Below, piece after piece: positions 17,747-27,891 of a stretch of DNA of 64,000 nt (positions within the stretch are counted from its first letter, which is position 1; every line of letters starts with the position of its first letter). The DNA comes from Paenibacillus sp. N3.4 (GTDB taxonomy: Bacteria; Bacillota; Bacilli; Paenibacillales; NBRC-103111): contig NZ_VRTT01000004.1 in NCBI RefSeq assembly GCF_008017805.1, forward strand, positions 62,001 to 126,000, read 5' to 3'. The notes under the pieces were generated by a model. That model did no database searches, was not told the origin of the DNA, and worked only from the letters and a program-made list of their open reading frames with translations. The translations under genes and the position numbers were made by a program.

Positions 17747-20014
17747 TTGGGCAAGTTCATGTATTCGGAAAAAGGCGCTGTATCCGTGTATCTCATATTA
17801 ATTATCGTTCCCATTTTTTTATTTCAAGCCGTGCTCATCGATTTCGCAAGAATCAAGTTTGCTGAGAAGGAAACCGAGTCAGCCGTGAAGGCAGCAACGC
17901 GTTCAGTTTTGTCTGCTTACGATAACGAACTCCAGGCAATGGGACTCTATGGGCTTGGTATATCACAGGATAAAGCTAAAGACATATTTCGTGACGTTTT
18001 TGGTAATAACTTATCTGCTCACGTATCAGCAGGCGGATTTCATTATGTAGATACCAAGGCGTTAAATGAAAGTATTCGCCTTACACCTGTATATTCATTA
18101 GCTAGTCATGTGGTATTTCAACAACAAATTCTTGAAGATATGAAAATCAAAGCACCAATTGAATATACACTTGAACTTACAGATAAGTTTCGTAAAAGTG
18201 GAACGAACGTTCCTTTTCAACAAGGTTCACAGTTTTCGAAAGAAGGAGCCGAGTTAGAGAAGCTGCTTGAGCAGAGAGAAGGTGCGTTAGATGAAGCATG
18301 GTCATATAGCGAGGAACTGCATTTGAAAATATCGACCTATCATTCTTATTATCAAGCACGCATCACTGAATTAGATCGATTGGCATCCGAAATTGGCATT
18401 CATACCATCGAAGAAGTGAGGAGCCAACTAACTGCAGTTAAGGATCAATTGAAATCGATTCATGAATCTTTAAAAAATCTGGATATGACCTTAGCAGCGT
18501 TAAGCCAAGCTGGTCCTGAAGCTGCTGCCAGCATGCAATCGATATTCGCATCCAAACAAGTAATGAACGAACAGGCTCAAGCGCTTGTACAAAAGCAAAA
18601 TGAATTCGAAAGATTATTGACCTTGATTATCCAATATGCAGCTTTAATTGCTGAAACTAAAGTTGAAGTTCCATTAAATCAAAAAACCGTCCAGAAATTA
18701 CAACAAACCATTGAATCCTCGCTTCGGATCGCAAAACAAAAAAATGAAGAGATTAGGATAAAGCTGAACGGGATTCATACAAGCATGACCAACTCTGCGC
18801 CAGAAGTATATGAGGTTTTTCAAAGTGTAAACGTGATAGGGGATGATTATTTCTACACGTATCAAACATCCGTTGCAAGTATAACGTCGTTGTTCACAGC
18901 GTATCAAGAAGTCATCGACTCTATATACCTTTTCACCCCGGATCAGACAAATCGGGCCAATTTGGCTAATAATGCGTATGGGTCCTTATCTGACGAGTTT
19001 TATGGGAAACAAGGTGCATTAGAGAAAACGAGAATGGATAAGCATGCACATATAACGGCGAACAAACAAGAACAGAAAAACAAAATTCAAACTATCCTGG
19101 ATCAAGCCAAACAAGCTATAGGTGGTTGTCAAATCACCGGAGATTTGAATTTCTACAGTCAGCTGCAAGGTGTTGGGGGACAAGGATTAGGAAATAAAGG
19201 CTTTTATCAAAAATATCGGGAAGTAAATGCGCAGGAAGCCATGATAGGTAATGAAGTCAACTATGATCTGGAGAAAGCGGAACCTGTAAGCTTGAACGCA
19301 ATGAGTATGCTGGAAGCCTTCAATCAAGCGGCTACCTCGCTGCGTAATGAGGTTTATGTGAACGAGTTCGCCTTATCGAAATTTAATTACCGTACATATG
19401 GGATGGAAAAAGATGCATCAGGTCAATCACGCAAATCAAATGAGCTAATAGACCCGGGAAACCATATGTTACTGAACCAAGAGGTTGAATATTTACTGTA
19501 CGGATTTTCGTCTTGTGGGGCCAATATGTCATCGGCTTACGCGGAGATGTTTTCTTTTCGAATGGCTATCCGCACATTAGAAGCGTTGTTGGACCCCAAA
19601 AAAGAGCTGCTTAATTTGGGTTCACCGCTGCTTGTTCTTTTAACTGCTGCTGCAGAGGGTTCTATGAAAGCTTTTCAAGATATGAATAAATTAATAAAAG
19701 GAGAAGCCGTGGAATTATCTGCCAAAATTACAACCGCAGCTCTAAGCCTGACATACAAGGATTATTTGCGAATATTTTTGCTATTGCATAGTAATAATAC
19801 GAAATTACTGGCTAGAATGCAGGCGCTGATAGAATTGCAAACAGGTAAAGATTTAGTTCTTGAAACGACCTATATCCAAGGGAATGCGACGAGTGACGTT
19901 AGATTATGGTTTATTCCTCAGATGATGAAGGTGATCGAAGGAACTGGTCTACTAGGCTGTAAAGTTTATGGCAACCGATGTCAGCTCAAGAGTACGGCAG
20001 CGTATGCCTATTGA
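17747..20014 (+). CDS. Large TadG-like membrane-anchored pilus protein with coiled coil
   Basis: A 755-residue protein starting at TTG, six bases after GAAAGGGGG. The N-terminus has SEKGAVSVYLILIIVPIFLF, a prepilin-like or TadG-type membrane anchor. A long central region (about 140-340) is heptad-rich and contains many Lys/Glu/Gln, indicating an extracellular coiled coil. The C-terminal part around residues 500-740 is mixed helical. TadG proteins in other Tad loci tether the pilus, but they usually carry a vWA domain, which is not seen here; so the name reflects position and N-terminus only. Confidence 0.7.
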   Translation: MGKFMYSEKGAVSVYLILIIVPIFLFQAVLIDFARIKFAEKETESAVKAATRSVLSAYDNELQAMGLYGLGISQDKAKDIFRDVFGNNLSAHVSAGGFHYVDTKALNESIRLTPVYSLASHVVFQQQILEDMKIKAPIEYTLELTDKFRKSGTNVPFQQGSQFSKEGAELEKLLEQREGALDEAWSYSEELHLKISTYHSYYQARITELDRLASEIGIHTIEEVRSQLTAVKDQLKSIHESLKNLDMTLAALSQAGPEAAASMQSIFASKQVMNEQAQALVQKQNEFERLLTLIIQYAALIAETKVEVPLNQKTVQKLQQTIESSLRIAKQKNEEIRIKLNGIHTSMTNSAPEVYEVFQSVNVIGDDYFYTYQTSVASITSLFTAYQEVIDSIYLFTPDQTNRANLANNAYGSLSDEFYGKQGALEKTRMDKHAHITANKQEQKNKIQTILDQAKQAIGGCQITGDLNFYSQLQGVGGQGLGNKGFYQKYREVNAQEAMIGNEVNYDLEKAEPVSLNAMSMLEAFNQAATSLRNEVYVNEFALSKFNYRTYGMEKDASGQSRKSNELIDPGNHMLLNQEVEYLLYGFSSCGANMSSAYAEMFSFRMAIRTLEALLDPKKELLNLGSPLLVLLTAAAEGSMKAFQDMNKLIKGEAVELSAKITTAALSLTYKDYLRIFLLLHSNNTKLLARMQALIELQTGKDLVLETTYIQGNATSDVRLWFIPQMMKVIEGTGLLGCKVYGNRCQLKSTAAYAY

Positions 20015-20031
20015 AAGGCAGGAGGCTGTTT

Positions 20032-20697
20032 ATGTTAAAGAAGTTTTACAGAGAGCAGAGAGGAAGTATGGTTATGGAGGCATCGTTGCTGCTGCCATTC
20101 TTTTTGGCTTTTGTTTTTGGTCTCATTATTTGTATTCGAATGGCTATTCTTGAAATGGCCTTGCAAGCGGGTGTATCTGAAGCAGCTAAAACCATTTCTG
20201 GTCAATTATACCCGATTCGACTTCTTATCCAGGAAGCTAAAACCAAATATGAACAGAGCAGCGCATCGGAAATGATGAATTCGGCCATCGAGCGTGTACA
20301 AGCTGCTAGGGAAAAGGTGACAACTTCCGAAGATTTGGCGGATGAATACGCGGCTTATATTCCAGACCCTTTACTTGAGCTCATAAAATGGGAGAAAGAA
20401 AAACGGGAATATGTGGAAGGAAAAGGTCAGGAAGAATGGGATTCCGTATACGAGCTGCAGGTAAAACCGCGCATAATGGCAGCTTTTACGCCAGTTGTAT
20501 ATGAGTTTTGTGATAAGGCTGCCATTGGGAAAAACACATTCAAAGTGATCGCGGTAACATTACCTAGTATGGAAAACGGAGGCAGTGCCTACTTTAGTGT
20601 GGAAGCTCAGATTTCTTACAAGCTACCTATTCCTTTTATGAGTCAAACTCTGATTTTAAAAAAGAAAGCTTTTGAAAGGGCTTGGGTAGGCGCATGA
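20032..20697 (+). CDS. TadE-like pseudopilin, minor pilus protein 2
   Basis: A 221-residue protein. REQRG precedes SMVMEASLLLPFFLAFVFGLI, a class III-type signal with Glu at +5 and a hydrophobic helix. The exported part is helical and rich in charged residues, ending in a beta-type segment (SYKLPIPFMSQTLILKKKAF). AGGAGG stands before the ATG; an in-frame earlier start at 19978 lies inside the previous gene. It probably works as a minor pilin or initiator with the protein at 16692. Confidence 0.78.
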   Translation: MLKKFYREQRGSMVMEASLLLPFFLAFVFGLIICIRMAILEMALQAGVSEAAKTISGQLYPIRLLIQEAKTKYEQSSASEMMNSAIERVQAAREKVTTSEDLADEYAAYIPDPLLELIKWEKEKREYVEGKGQEEWDSVYELQVKPRIMAAFTPVVYEFCDKAAIGKNTFKVIAVTLPSMENGGSAYFSVEAQISYKLPIPFMSQTLILKKKAFERAWVGA

Positions 20698-20722
20698 TAT
20701 TGAAAAGGAGTGAAGGAATGTA

Positions 20723-21235
20723 TTGATTCATTTCGTTTTATTTATAGTTATAGGAATTGCATTCATAACAGATGCTCGTAAATCTATGATCCCTAATCGA
20801 CTAACCGTTTGTGGAACACTGGTTGGAATCATGTTTCACTCCGTGAATGAAGGGTGGAGCGGTTTTCTGTTTGCCTTCACAGGTGCTGCTGTCGGTTTTA
20901 TTGCACTATTGTTTCTCTATATGATTGGAGCGTTAGGTGCAGGCGATGTGAAACTATTTACTTCCATCGGAGCGATTATGGGTATGGCCTTTGTTATACA
21001 AGCTATGTTTTATGCATTAATATTTGCTGGTGTGATAGGTCTCATATTGCTTCTGGTTCGTAAGCAGATGATGACAACCGGTCATAGACTAACCAACTGG
21101 TTTATTTGCCTCCTTGCAAGCCGCGATCTGGACAGTTTCTTACATATAAAACAACAAAAGAATTTGAAATTCCCATTTATGTATGCCGTTTTACCAGGTG
21201 CATGTATGGCATGGTACTATTCGTTTCTAGGATGA
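20723..21235 (+). CDS. A24-type prepilin peptidase (TadV/CpaA)
   Basis: A 170-residue membrane aspartic protease with only the peptidase domain. The two catalytic aspartates are visible in FITDARKSMIPN and GALGAGDVKLF (the GxGD motif). About five to six membrane helices are predicted. It should process the Flp pilin and the TadE-like proteins at their glycine-glutamate signals. The start is TTG at 20723 with GAAGGA upstream; a nearby ATG at 20718 runs straight into a stop. Methylation-domain residues are absent, as usual for Tad peptidases. Confidence 0.9.
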   Translation: MIHFVLFIVIGIAFITDARKSMIPNRLTVCGTLVGIMFHSVNEGWSGFLFAFTGAAVGFIALLFLYMIGALGAGDVKLFTSIGAIMGMAFVIQAMFYALIFAGVIGLILLLVRKQMMTTGHRLTNWFICLLASRDLDSFLHIKQQKNLKFPFMYAVLPGACMAWYYSFLG

Positions 21236-21247
21236 GAGGTGACAACA

Positions 21248-22735
21248 ATGAACCAGGAAGTTTTTGGACTTCGATATGATTTCATATACCGATATGGTCA
21301 TTATATGGAGCTAACGAAATCAGAAGGTTTGACCATGAACGATCTATCCGCCTTGCAGCTGCGTATGCTCGAGGCCAATCAAGTTCATCATCTGCTTCCT
21401 TTAGAAATAAAAGAGGTTGATTTTCGTGTTAGCCTTTTGTATAACTTATCAGCCAAGCGGATGCTGTCGCATGTACTGAAAGTTGAGGGGCTGACGATTC
21501 TTCAATTTACAAAGCTTCTATATGCTATCGTATGTACTGTCGATGAAGGTAAAAATTACATGCTATATGAAACTGGCTACGTGTTGAAGGATAACTTTAT
21601 TTTCCTAGGTCACGATTGGTCTGATGTTTATTTAACCTATGTGCCTCTGGATTGTTGCCAGAATGAGAATTCTGTTCTTGTATCCCTAGAGGCGCTTGTG
21701 AATTATCTTGCGCTCAAAGTAAAAGAGGATGATAGAAATAGGGCAAGTTCATGGCTTCAGTCATTGTTCCAATCGCAGAGTTTGCTTGACTACAAAGGAG
21801 CTCTGCTTGCTCAGTTGAATGATAGGGAACTTATAAAAGAACAGTCACTGGAAATAGTTTCACAATTAAATAAGCAAGAAGTGGAGCCAACGATTCCGAA
21901 AGAAGTCCAATCTACTTTGCCAAAGGCTGTATGGGGCAACAAAATCAAAAACAACTCTTTCCAAGTAACTGAGTCAGTGGAAGCTGTAACCGATCCTCCA
22001 GACATTTCTGACTGCATCGATGAAAACCAGTTTCGTTCATTGACTTTTGTGCCGATAAAACAGCGTTCAATAAACATCGCACTTGCTGTTACTTTTTTGT
22101 TGTCCGCCTTTGTATGGCAAAATTATTTCACTTATCCCTCAACCGCGACTCTCCGAATTACGTGTGGACTCACATTGCTGTTTATAGACAGTTGGTTTGT
22201 GATTCGCTTTCTTGGGCTACCTACGTGGCAAACAAAAAAGAGAGCGCTGCACCCTATCCTTATCCCCTCAAAGATCGAACGAGAAATAACAGAAGGGGAA
22301 CCTTCCGAACCTTCCAATCATTCCTTGAATATCCAAGAGCATTATAAGAATTTGCACATGCATACAACCCTGCTCAGCCGTGAAAAGCCTAATGCGACCA
22401 TATTCCTCGGAAATAGGAATCGGCCGCAACCTCTAGGTGCTCGCTTGGAAAGGAAGTTAGGGGATACGACTCAATTGATCGTCTTAGAGCATGATCCTTT
22501 TACGATAGGAAGAGGAGATGCGGAAACGGAAGTAGATTATAGGTTGGAGGAAGCGGGAGTTTCCCGTTTACATGCAGAAATCGTTAAGAATGATGACGGA
22601 TATGGGATAAAAGATGTAGGTTCGATGAACGGAACTTTGCTGAATGGAGAGTCCATGGTTGCCTATCAGTCTTACCCATTGAAAGATGGAGATGAGATTA
22701 CTATTGTTCGTATAGCATTGATATTTCGCCTATGA
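21248..22735 (+). CDS. DUF6382-type membrane protein with C-terminal FHA domain
   Basis: A 495-residue protein closing the Tad operon. The N-terminal 180 residues resemble the domain annotated DUF6382. Two hydrophobic helices follow at about 280-325 (NIALAVTFLLSAFVW and LRITCGLTLLFIDSWFV). A clear forkhead-associated domain is at about 410-495: FTIGRGD, VSRLHAEIV, DVGSMNGTLLNG. FHA domains bind phosphothreonine, so the protein may read out a Ser/Thr kinase such as the one at 9330. ATG at 21248 is preferred, with GAGAGGTGA upstream; GTG at 21239 is possible. Confidence 0.82.
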   Translation: MNQEVFGLRYDFIYRYGHYMELTKSEGLTMNDLSALQLRMLEANQVHHLLPLEIKEVDFRVSLLYNLSAKRMLSHVLKVEGLTILQFTKLLYAIVCTVDEGKNYMLYETGYVLKDNFIFLGHDWSDVYLTYVPLDCCQNENSVLVSLEALVNYLALKVKEDDRNRASSWLQSLFQSQSLLDYKGALLAQLNDRELIKEQSLEIVSQLNKQEVEPTIPKEVQSTLPKAVWGNKIKNNSFQVTESVEAVTDPPDISDCIDENQFRSLTFVPIKQRSINIALAVTFLLSAFVWQNYFTYPSTATLRITCGLTLLFIDSWFVIRFLGLPTWQTKKRALHPILIPSKIEREITEGEPSEPSNHSLNIQEHYKNLHMHTTLLSREKPNATIFLGNRNRPQPLGARLERKLGDTTQLIVLEHDPFTIGRGDAETEVDYRLEEAGVSRLHAEIVKNDDGYGIKDVGSMNGTLLNGESMVAYQSYPLKDGDEITIVRIALIFRL

Positions 22736-22974
22736 GATCAGTACAAGGGAGAGGCAAAAACTCGGTTTCTATCTTGTTTTCAACTCTGCAAATCGGACAA
22801 TTACATCGAAATGCTGGAAATACATATCATTTGGATTTTCTAGTTTAGTCAACCTTTTCGTAGTTAGTGCCTGCAGTTTCTAGTGCAGAAGTAGCTGGAA
22901 CTTATATCACGCATGTGAAAAATCCTAAAAAACTTTCCAATTGCTATAATTATCGCAACTACAGAAACCCTTGC

Positions 22975-24375
22975 TTATGTAATTGGTTCAATTGCACGGC
23001 GATGCAAGGGTATGGAAAAATAGAAAGTGACTGTCCCTTCCTGCACTGTAAGGCCGTAGGAAGCGTTGTGGTTTTCCAAAACAGTTCGGGCAATGGATAA
23101 GCCGAGACCTGTGCCACTGAATTTTTTACTGCGAGAGCTTTCCATTACGTAGAAGGGTTCCCAGATCTGTTCCCACTTAGAATCCTCTTCAATGTCTGTA
23201 TCATTTTTGATGCAGAAATGAACGGAATCCTCTTTCGTTTCTGTCGTTATACTAACTTGCTTACCGGTCGTATACTTCATCGCATTGGTAACCCAATTAT
23301 GCAGGACAGACTCCAGCTTTTGCCGATCTGCCATCACCCATGCTTCTGTGAGCCGCTCATTCGTATTTATTTCTAGGCCATGCTGTTGGAAGACAATTCG
23401 ATAAGCGTCTAGCGTCTCCGTCATCAGCTGCCGAAAATCGATAGGTTCAAATTGATAGGATACAACTTGCAGCCGAGACAGCTCCAACAACCTGTCGATC
23501 ATGTCGGCCATTTCTTCGCTCTTCTGCCGAATCACACTGGCATAGGTGCCGTCATCCAAACCATCTTGCAACCCGGATGCATATACTTGAATTAACGATA
23601 GAGGTGTCTTTAGCTCGTGTGAGATATCTGCGATAAACGTTCGCAGGTTAGCATTTTTCGATTCCAGCAACTGATGCGACTCCTCCAATTTTTCACTCAT
23701 CCGGTTGATGCTGTGCGCCAAAGTCTCGATTTCATCACCTGTCCGTATGTCCACCTGAGTGAACGACAAATTGGAAATTGCCTTGGCCGTCTCATTCAGC
23801 TTAGCAAGCGGTTTGACAATCCGAATTGTATACAATGAGGACAATAGGATAAGCAGGATCAGCATGCCGATCCAAATATACGCATTGAAATGGTTGACGA
23901 TTTGGATCGTTTCTGCTGAATGGGAGATGGATTCACCTACCACGAAGACTGATCCGTCGACTGCTAGGAAATTGGCTAGAAAGCTGGACTTCAGCTTGGA
24001 CTGATCATAAATTTTATTAACTTTTCCTCCTTTGCGCAGTATCGCAATACTATCCTCGGTTAACCAAAATTTGCTGAGAGTAATCCCCTTGCGGTTTAGC
24101 TGCATCAGCAATTCTTGGTTCAGGTTATCGACCGTATCAGACAAGGAAGCGTGCGCAATCGTGACCTGGTATTGCTCTTCAATATGTTCAATTCGTCCCA
24201 ATAAGGGACTATACTCCATGGGCGCAAGTTCAGAGACCAACTCAGTCAGCTTATGCTTTTTCTGATACAAAAAATATTTGGGGAGAAAGTATGTGTTCAC
24301 CGCAAACGAGAGGACAAATACAACACACAGCGCGGCAGCGATTCTAACAATCAGCTTTCTAGTCAGTCTACTCAT
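22975..24375 (-). CDS. Two-component sensor histidine kinase
   Basis: A 466-residue membrane kinase. A first helix (about 8-28), an extracytoplasmic sensor region (about 35-165) and a second helix (about 167-185) are followed by HAMP (about 186-240). Then come HisKA with FIADISHELKTPLSL (phosphoacceptor H253) and HATPase with N, G1 (NDTD-type, weakly conserved) and G2 (GTGLGLSIA) boxes. It overlaps the response-regulator gene by eight bases, so both come from one transcript. The signal is unknown; the divergent glycoside-hydrolase-like lipoprotein may be a target. Confidence 0.92.
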   Translation of the reverse strand: MSRLTRKLIVRIAAALCVVFVLSFAVNTYFLPKYFLYQKKHKLTELVSELAPMEYSPLLGRIEHIEEQYQVTIAHASLSDTVDNLNQELLMQLNRKGITLSKFWLTEDSIAILRKGGKVNKIYDQSKLKSSFLANFLAVDGSVFVVGESISHSAETIQIVNHFNAYIWIGMLILLILLSSLYTIRIVKPLAKLNETAKAISNLSFTQVDIRTGDEIETLAHSINRMSEKLEESHQLLESKNANLRTFIADISHELKTPLSLIQVYASGLQDGLDDGTYASVIRQKSEEMADMIDRLLELSRLQVVSYQFEPIDFRQLMTETLDAYRIVFQQHGLEINTNERLTEAWVMADRQKLESVLHNWVTNAMKYTTGKQVSITTETKEDSVHFCIKNDTDIEEDSKWEQIWEPFYVMESSRSKKFSGTGLGLSIARTVLENHNASYGLTVQEGTVTFYFSIPLHRRAIEPIT

Positions 24376-25015
24376 CAGAAACCTCGAGACAATAACCCAT
24401 TCCCCGATACGTCTTGATTCGATGTTCTCCTATTTTTTCCCGAAGCCTGCGAATATGGGTATCAACCGTCCGTTCTTCACCAAAATAGTCGAATCCCCAA
24501 ACCTGATCTAGCAGCATTTTACGCGTGACGATCTGCCCTTTGTTGACAACTAAATATTTCATCAATTGAAACTCTTTGTGTGTTGCAAGCACATCCTCCC
24601 CGCCGCGATAAACCTTTTGGCCTTCCAGATCAATTGTCAGATCGCCGATTGATATCTTCGCGGAAAGCTGCAGCAATTTTTTTGCACGAAGGATCAGAAT
24701 ACGAGGATCGAACGGTTTGCGAACGTAATCATCTGCACCTGACTTCAATGCAAGGAACTCGTCTTCTGGACTTCCCTTAGCCGTCAGCAGCAGAACCTTC
24801 GTCCTGCTGGTTTTCTTGATTTCTTGGCAAATCTCGACACCGCTGCGCTTCGGCATCATCCAATCCATAATCGCCAAATCTATATGATTGTTATAGAAGT
24901 GATCCAGCGCCTCCTCACCATCCTGTGCTAAGAGTGTCTGGAAACCTTCTTTTAAGAAATAGGCATTTAAAATTTGCAACATAAGCGGCTCATCGTCTGC
25001 CAGCAGCAGGTTCAT
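24368..25015 (-). CDS. OmpR/PhoB-family response regulator
   Basis: A 215-residue regulator: receiver domain with acidic pair LADDEP, phosphoacceptor D51 in IMDWMMP, T in LLTAKG and K in VRKPFD; then a winged-helix DNA-binding domain with VVNKGQIVTRKMLLDQVWG and RTVDTHIRRLREKI. The ATG at 25015 has AAAGGAGG eight bases upstream; the frame extends 14 codons further without support. It is cotranscribed with the sensor kinase and divergent from the lipoprotein gene at 25221. Confidence 0.95.
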   Translation of the reverse strand: MNLLLADDEPLMLQILNAYFLKEGFQTLLAQDGEEALDHFYNNHIDLAIMDWMMPKRSGVEICQEIKKTSRTKVLLLTAKGSPEDEFLALKSGADDYVRKPFDPRILILRAKKLLQLSAKISIGDLTIDLEGQKVYRGGEDVLATHKEFQLMKYLVVNKGQIVTRKMLLDQVWGFDYFGEERTVDTHIRRLREKIGEHRIKTYRGMGYCLEVSDE

Positions 25016-25220
25016 ATTCGCACCTCCTTTATGAGTAGTGTTGTAGTTTAATGACACAAGCCCATTCTAATATAATATCCTTTTGTTACACCAATATGAA
25101 AAGTCTGGTCGCATCTTCGGGTTTTTAAAAGCGCTAGGAGTTTCTTCGTTTTGGCACATTCCTGTAACAATACTTCCCTACAATGAGTGTTGTGTTTAAA
25201 AAAATGTTGGAGGAATACAA

Positions 25221-27559
25221 ATGAACAAACGAATTGCTTGTATTTGCGCTGTCAGTCTTATAACCGTCGTATTAACCGGCTGTCGAGACGGCACAATGAC
25301 TCAACCATTGACAACGAAGATGCAGCAAACAGAAGCGGCTGTACAATCTGTAGGTGAACCTTTTGATTTCGAAGTAGATCCAGAGACCTTTACCCTCATG
25401 ATTATCAAAGACGGTGTTCGCGTACCAGCTTCAATTTCACTGCCTAAGACGCCAGTAACCAACTTGATCAAGAGCAAAGATTCGGTCCAATGGACATATC
25501 CGGGACAAGTTAGCGTCAGTATCGTAAAGAAAACCGATTATCTCGACATTCGCTTGAATTCTTTAGGTGCCGAGCAGTTCCAATGGCCATCCGTAAAAGC
25601 AGACAGCTACATGCTTCCCCTTGGCGAGGGGAAAGTAATTCCGGCTGGAGACGCGAACTGGCGAACATTCTTGAAGGATACGGACTACACCTGGAGCGAA
25701 TCGTTCTCCATGGATTTCTTCGCTTTGCATGCCAATCCATTCTCTATCGTCTACGTGGTGACGAATAAGTTCAACGACGAGGTTCATTTCGATACGTCAG
25801 AGTCTGTGCAGTTTCAATTTACACATGCATTCCCTTCCATTAATACAGACAAAAGCTACGGTTTCCGCCTGTATGTAACCGGCAATGATCCGCAGGACGT
25901 CGTTCGACCCTACAAAAGTTATGTTAAGGAGAACGGGAATTACGTTACGCTGGAGGAGAAAGCTAAAGACAACCCGAATATCAGAAAACTGTATGGAGCG
26001 CCGCAGATCTATCTGTGGAGTGAGTCTATTCTTACGGACGCCGATGTAATTTGGCCAAAACTCCGAGCGTTACTGCCGAGCTCACTCGGCCCTTGGTTGG
26101 TTCAGCTTCTCTCTGGCACGGACGACGGTAGTGGCGAGTTCGCGCAGGTTCTAAAGCAAATCTCAAAGCAAGACTATATGGACAAGTATCAAAAAAAGGC
26201 CGTTCTCAATGCATTGAATCAGGGAATGAAGATGAAGGGCTTCTATTCTCCTTCTGTATTCCCAAATCCGGGCAATGAGGGGCAAAAGCTCATCGATCTG
26301 GGAATCGATAACCTAAGCGAGGAAAAGCTTTACGATTTGAATAAGTTACTGCTCAAAAGTGTGCTCCAAGACGTCGTAACTGCACTATCGGAGTGGGGAC
26401 AATCGGATTCTACGGACCTAATTAAGGATATGAGCAGCTCCGGTATCAAGAACGCGTGGATTGGCCTTCCCAATTGGGCAGATGGATTGATGAATCCCCA
26501 AATGGTAAACAAAGCGAATCAAGTTGGCTATCTCATCGCCCCTTACGATTCCTATCACTCCATTCAGCAAACAGCGGACATCTCTTGGAACACGGCATTC
26601 TTCCCTGACTCTTCTCTATTTGAAAATTCGACGATCACACGTAAGGATGGAACTAAAGTTTCCGGATTTCTGCAGAGAGGACTTAAACTGAATCCTACCT
26701 TGGCGATGCCGAGCGTGGAAAAGCGTGTGGCGGGCATTCTTCAGGATGGAATTGGCTTCAACTCCTGGTTCGTGGATTGTGACGCGACAGGAGAAATTTA
26801 TGACGACTACTCTCCGGCTCATCCTACGACGCAGCAGCAGGATCTGAAGGCCCGGATGGAACGGCTTAGCTATTTCGCCAAGGAAAAGAAGATGGTGGTA
26901 GGCTCGGAAGGAGGCAATGACTACGCAAGCGGCGTGATCGCCTTTGCTCATGGAATTGAGAGCCCGATTATTGCCTGGGGAGATCCTGATATGCGAAAAA
27001 ATAAAGATAGCCAATATTATGTGGGCGGCTATTATTCTCCGAACGGTATTCCCGACAAATACAGCAAAGCAGTGCCCATCAAACCGCTGTATGAGAAGGT
27101 CTATAGCGATCCGACGTATTCGCTCCCTTTATACAAACTCGTCTACAACGACGCGATCATTACGACGAATCATTGGGAGTGGGGAAGCTATAAAATTAAA
27201 GGAGAAGAAGCTGACAGAATGCTTTACGGGCTTTTGTACAACGTTCCGCCTCTGTATCATTGAACCGTGAGACTTGGGAAAAAGAGAAAGCGAGTATCGT
27301 CGATTATTTGAAGGTATGGTCCCCCTTCAACCAGCAGGCCGTTTCTAGGCAGATGAGCCGATTCACCATTCTGACGGACGACAGGCTCGTTCAAAGTGCG
27401 AAGTATGGAGACGATCTAAAAGTCGTTGCTAATTTCTCCGATCATGAGGTGACGGTGGACGGCGAAGTTTTCCCAGCCAAATCGGCAGTCCTTTATGAAG
27501 GTAAGCAACGCCTGATTTTCGACGCAGCGGCCAACGTCAAGCTCCTTCCTAAGGAATGA
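25221..27559 (+). pseudogene. GH101/GH129-like glycoside hydrolase lipoprotein, frameshifted
   Basis: A secreted lipoprotein: signal peptide with lipobox VLTGC (cysteine 21). The large central barrel resembles the GH101/GH129-related group (endo- or exo-alpha-N-acetylgalactosaminidase-like). Candidate catalytic residues are D519/D521 in SWFVDCDATGE and E563 in VVGSEGGND, the pattern of the group. The first frame stops at 27263 after NVPPLYH. The continuation LNRETWEKEKASIVDYLKVW lies in the frame ending 27559. Inserting one T at CATTGAAC near 27260 restores PLYHLNRETW and about 779 residues. Family assignment is by motif memory only and the substrate is open. The gene is divergent from the two-component system. 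Confidence 0.72.
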
Positions 27560-27891
27560 ATCAGCTATAAGCTACTTGTGATTGATGATTCATAAATCTA
27601 TCAAAAGCAAATATTTTCACATGTAAGAACGATAGAAATAATGAAAAAACAACCTTAACTTTCTTCGGAAATTAAGGTTGTTTTTTGAGTTTCCAAGTGT
27701 GTTCATATAAATGTATAAACCACACCACATCGTTTTTGCCTGTTTGGGCAGGCTTATTTAGCAAGAAAAGTTAAATGAATGCGCTTACTACTGTATTTTA
27801 GCTATTTCCTGTCACGCATAAGCAGTGTTATAATAAGAAGTCGCGAAAAAGAGCGATTATCTTCTAACAGACAGGAGTTTGGGTTTACGAT
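27559..27891 (+). other. Intergenic region: terminator and promoter elements
   Basis: No gene is seen. It holds the terminator at 27646-27686. A well-formed TATAAT at 27829-27834 has a weak TTCCTG seventeen bases upstream, probably the promoter of the first ABC-F gene. GAGTTTGGG stands before that gene's ATG. Confidence 0.55.
27646..27686 (+). terminator. Intrinsic terminator after the GH-like lipoprotein gene
   Basis: AACAACCTTAA pairs with TTAAGGTTGTT around a CTTTCTTCGGAAA loop and is followed by a T-run. The A-tract on the other arm makes it potentially bidirectional. Confidence 0.8.
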
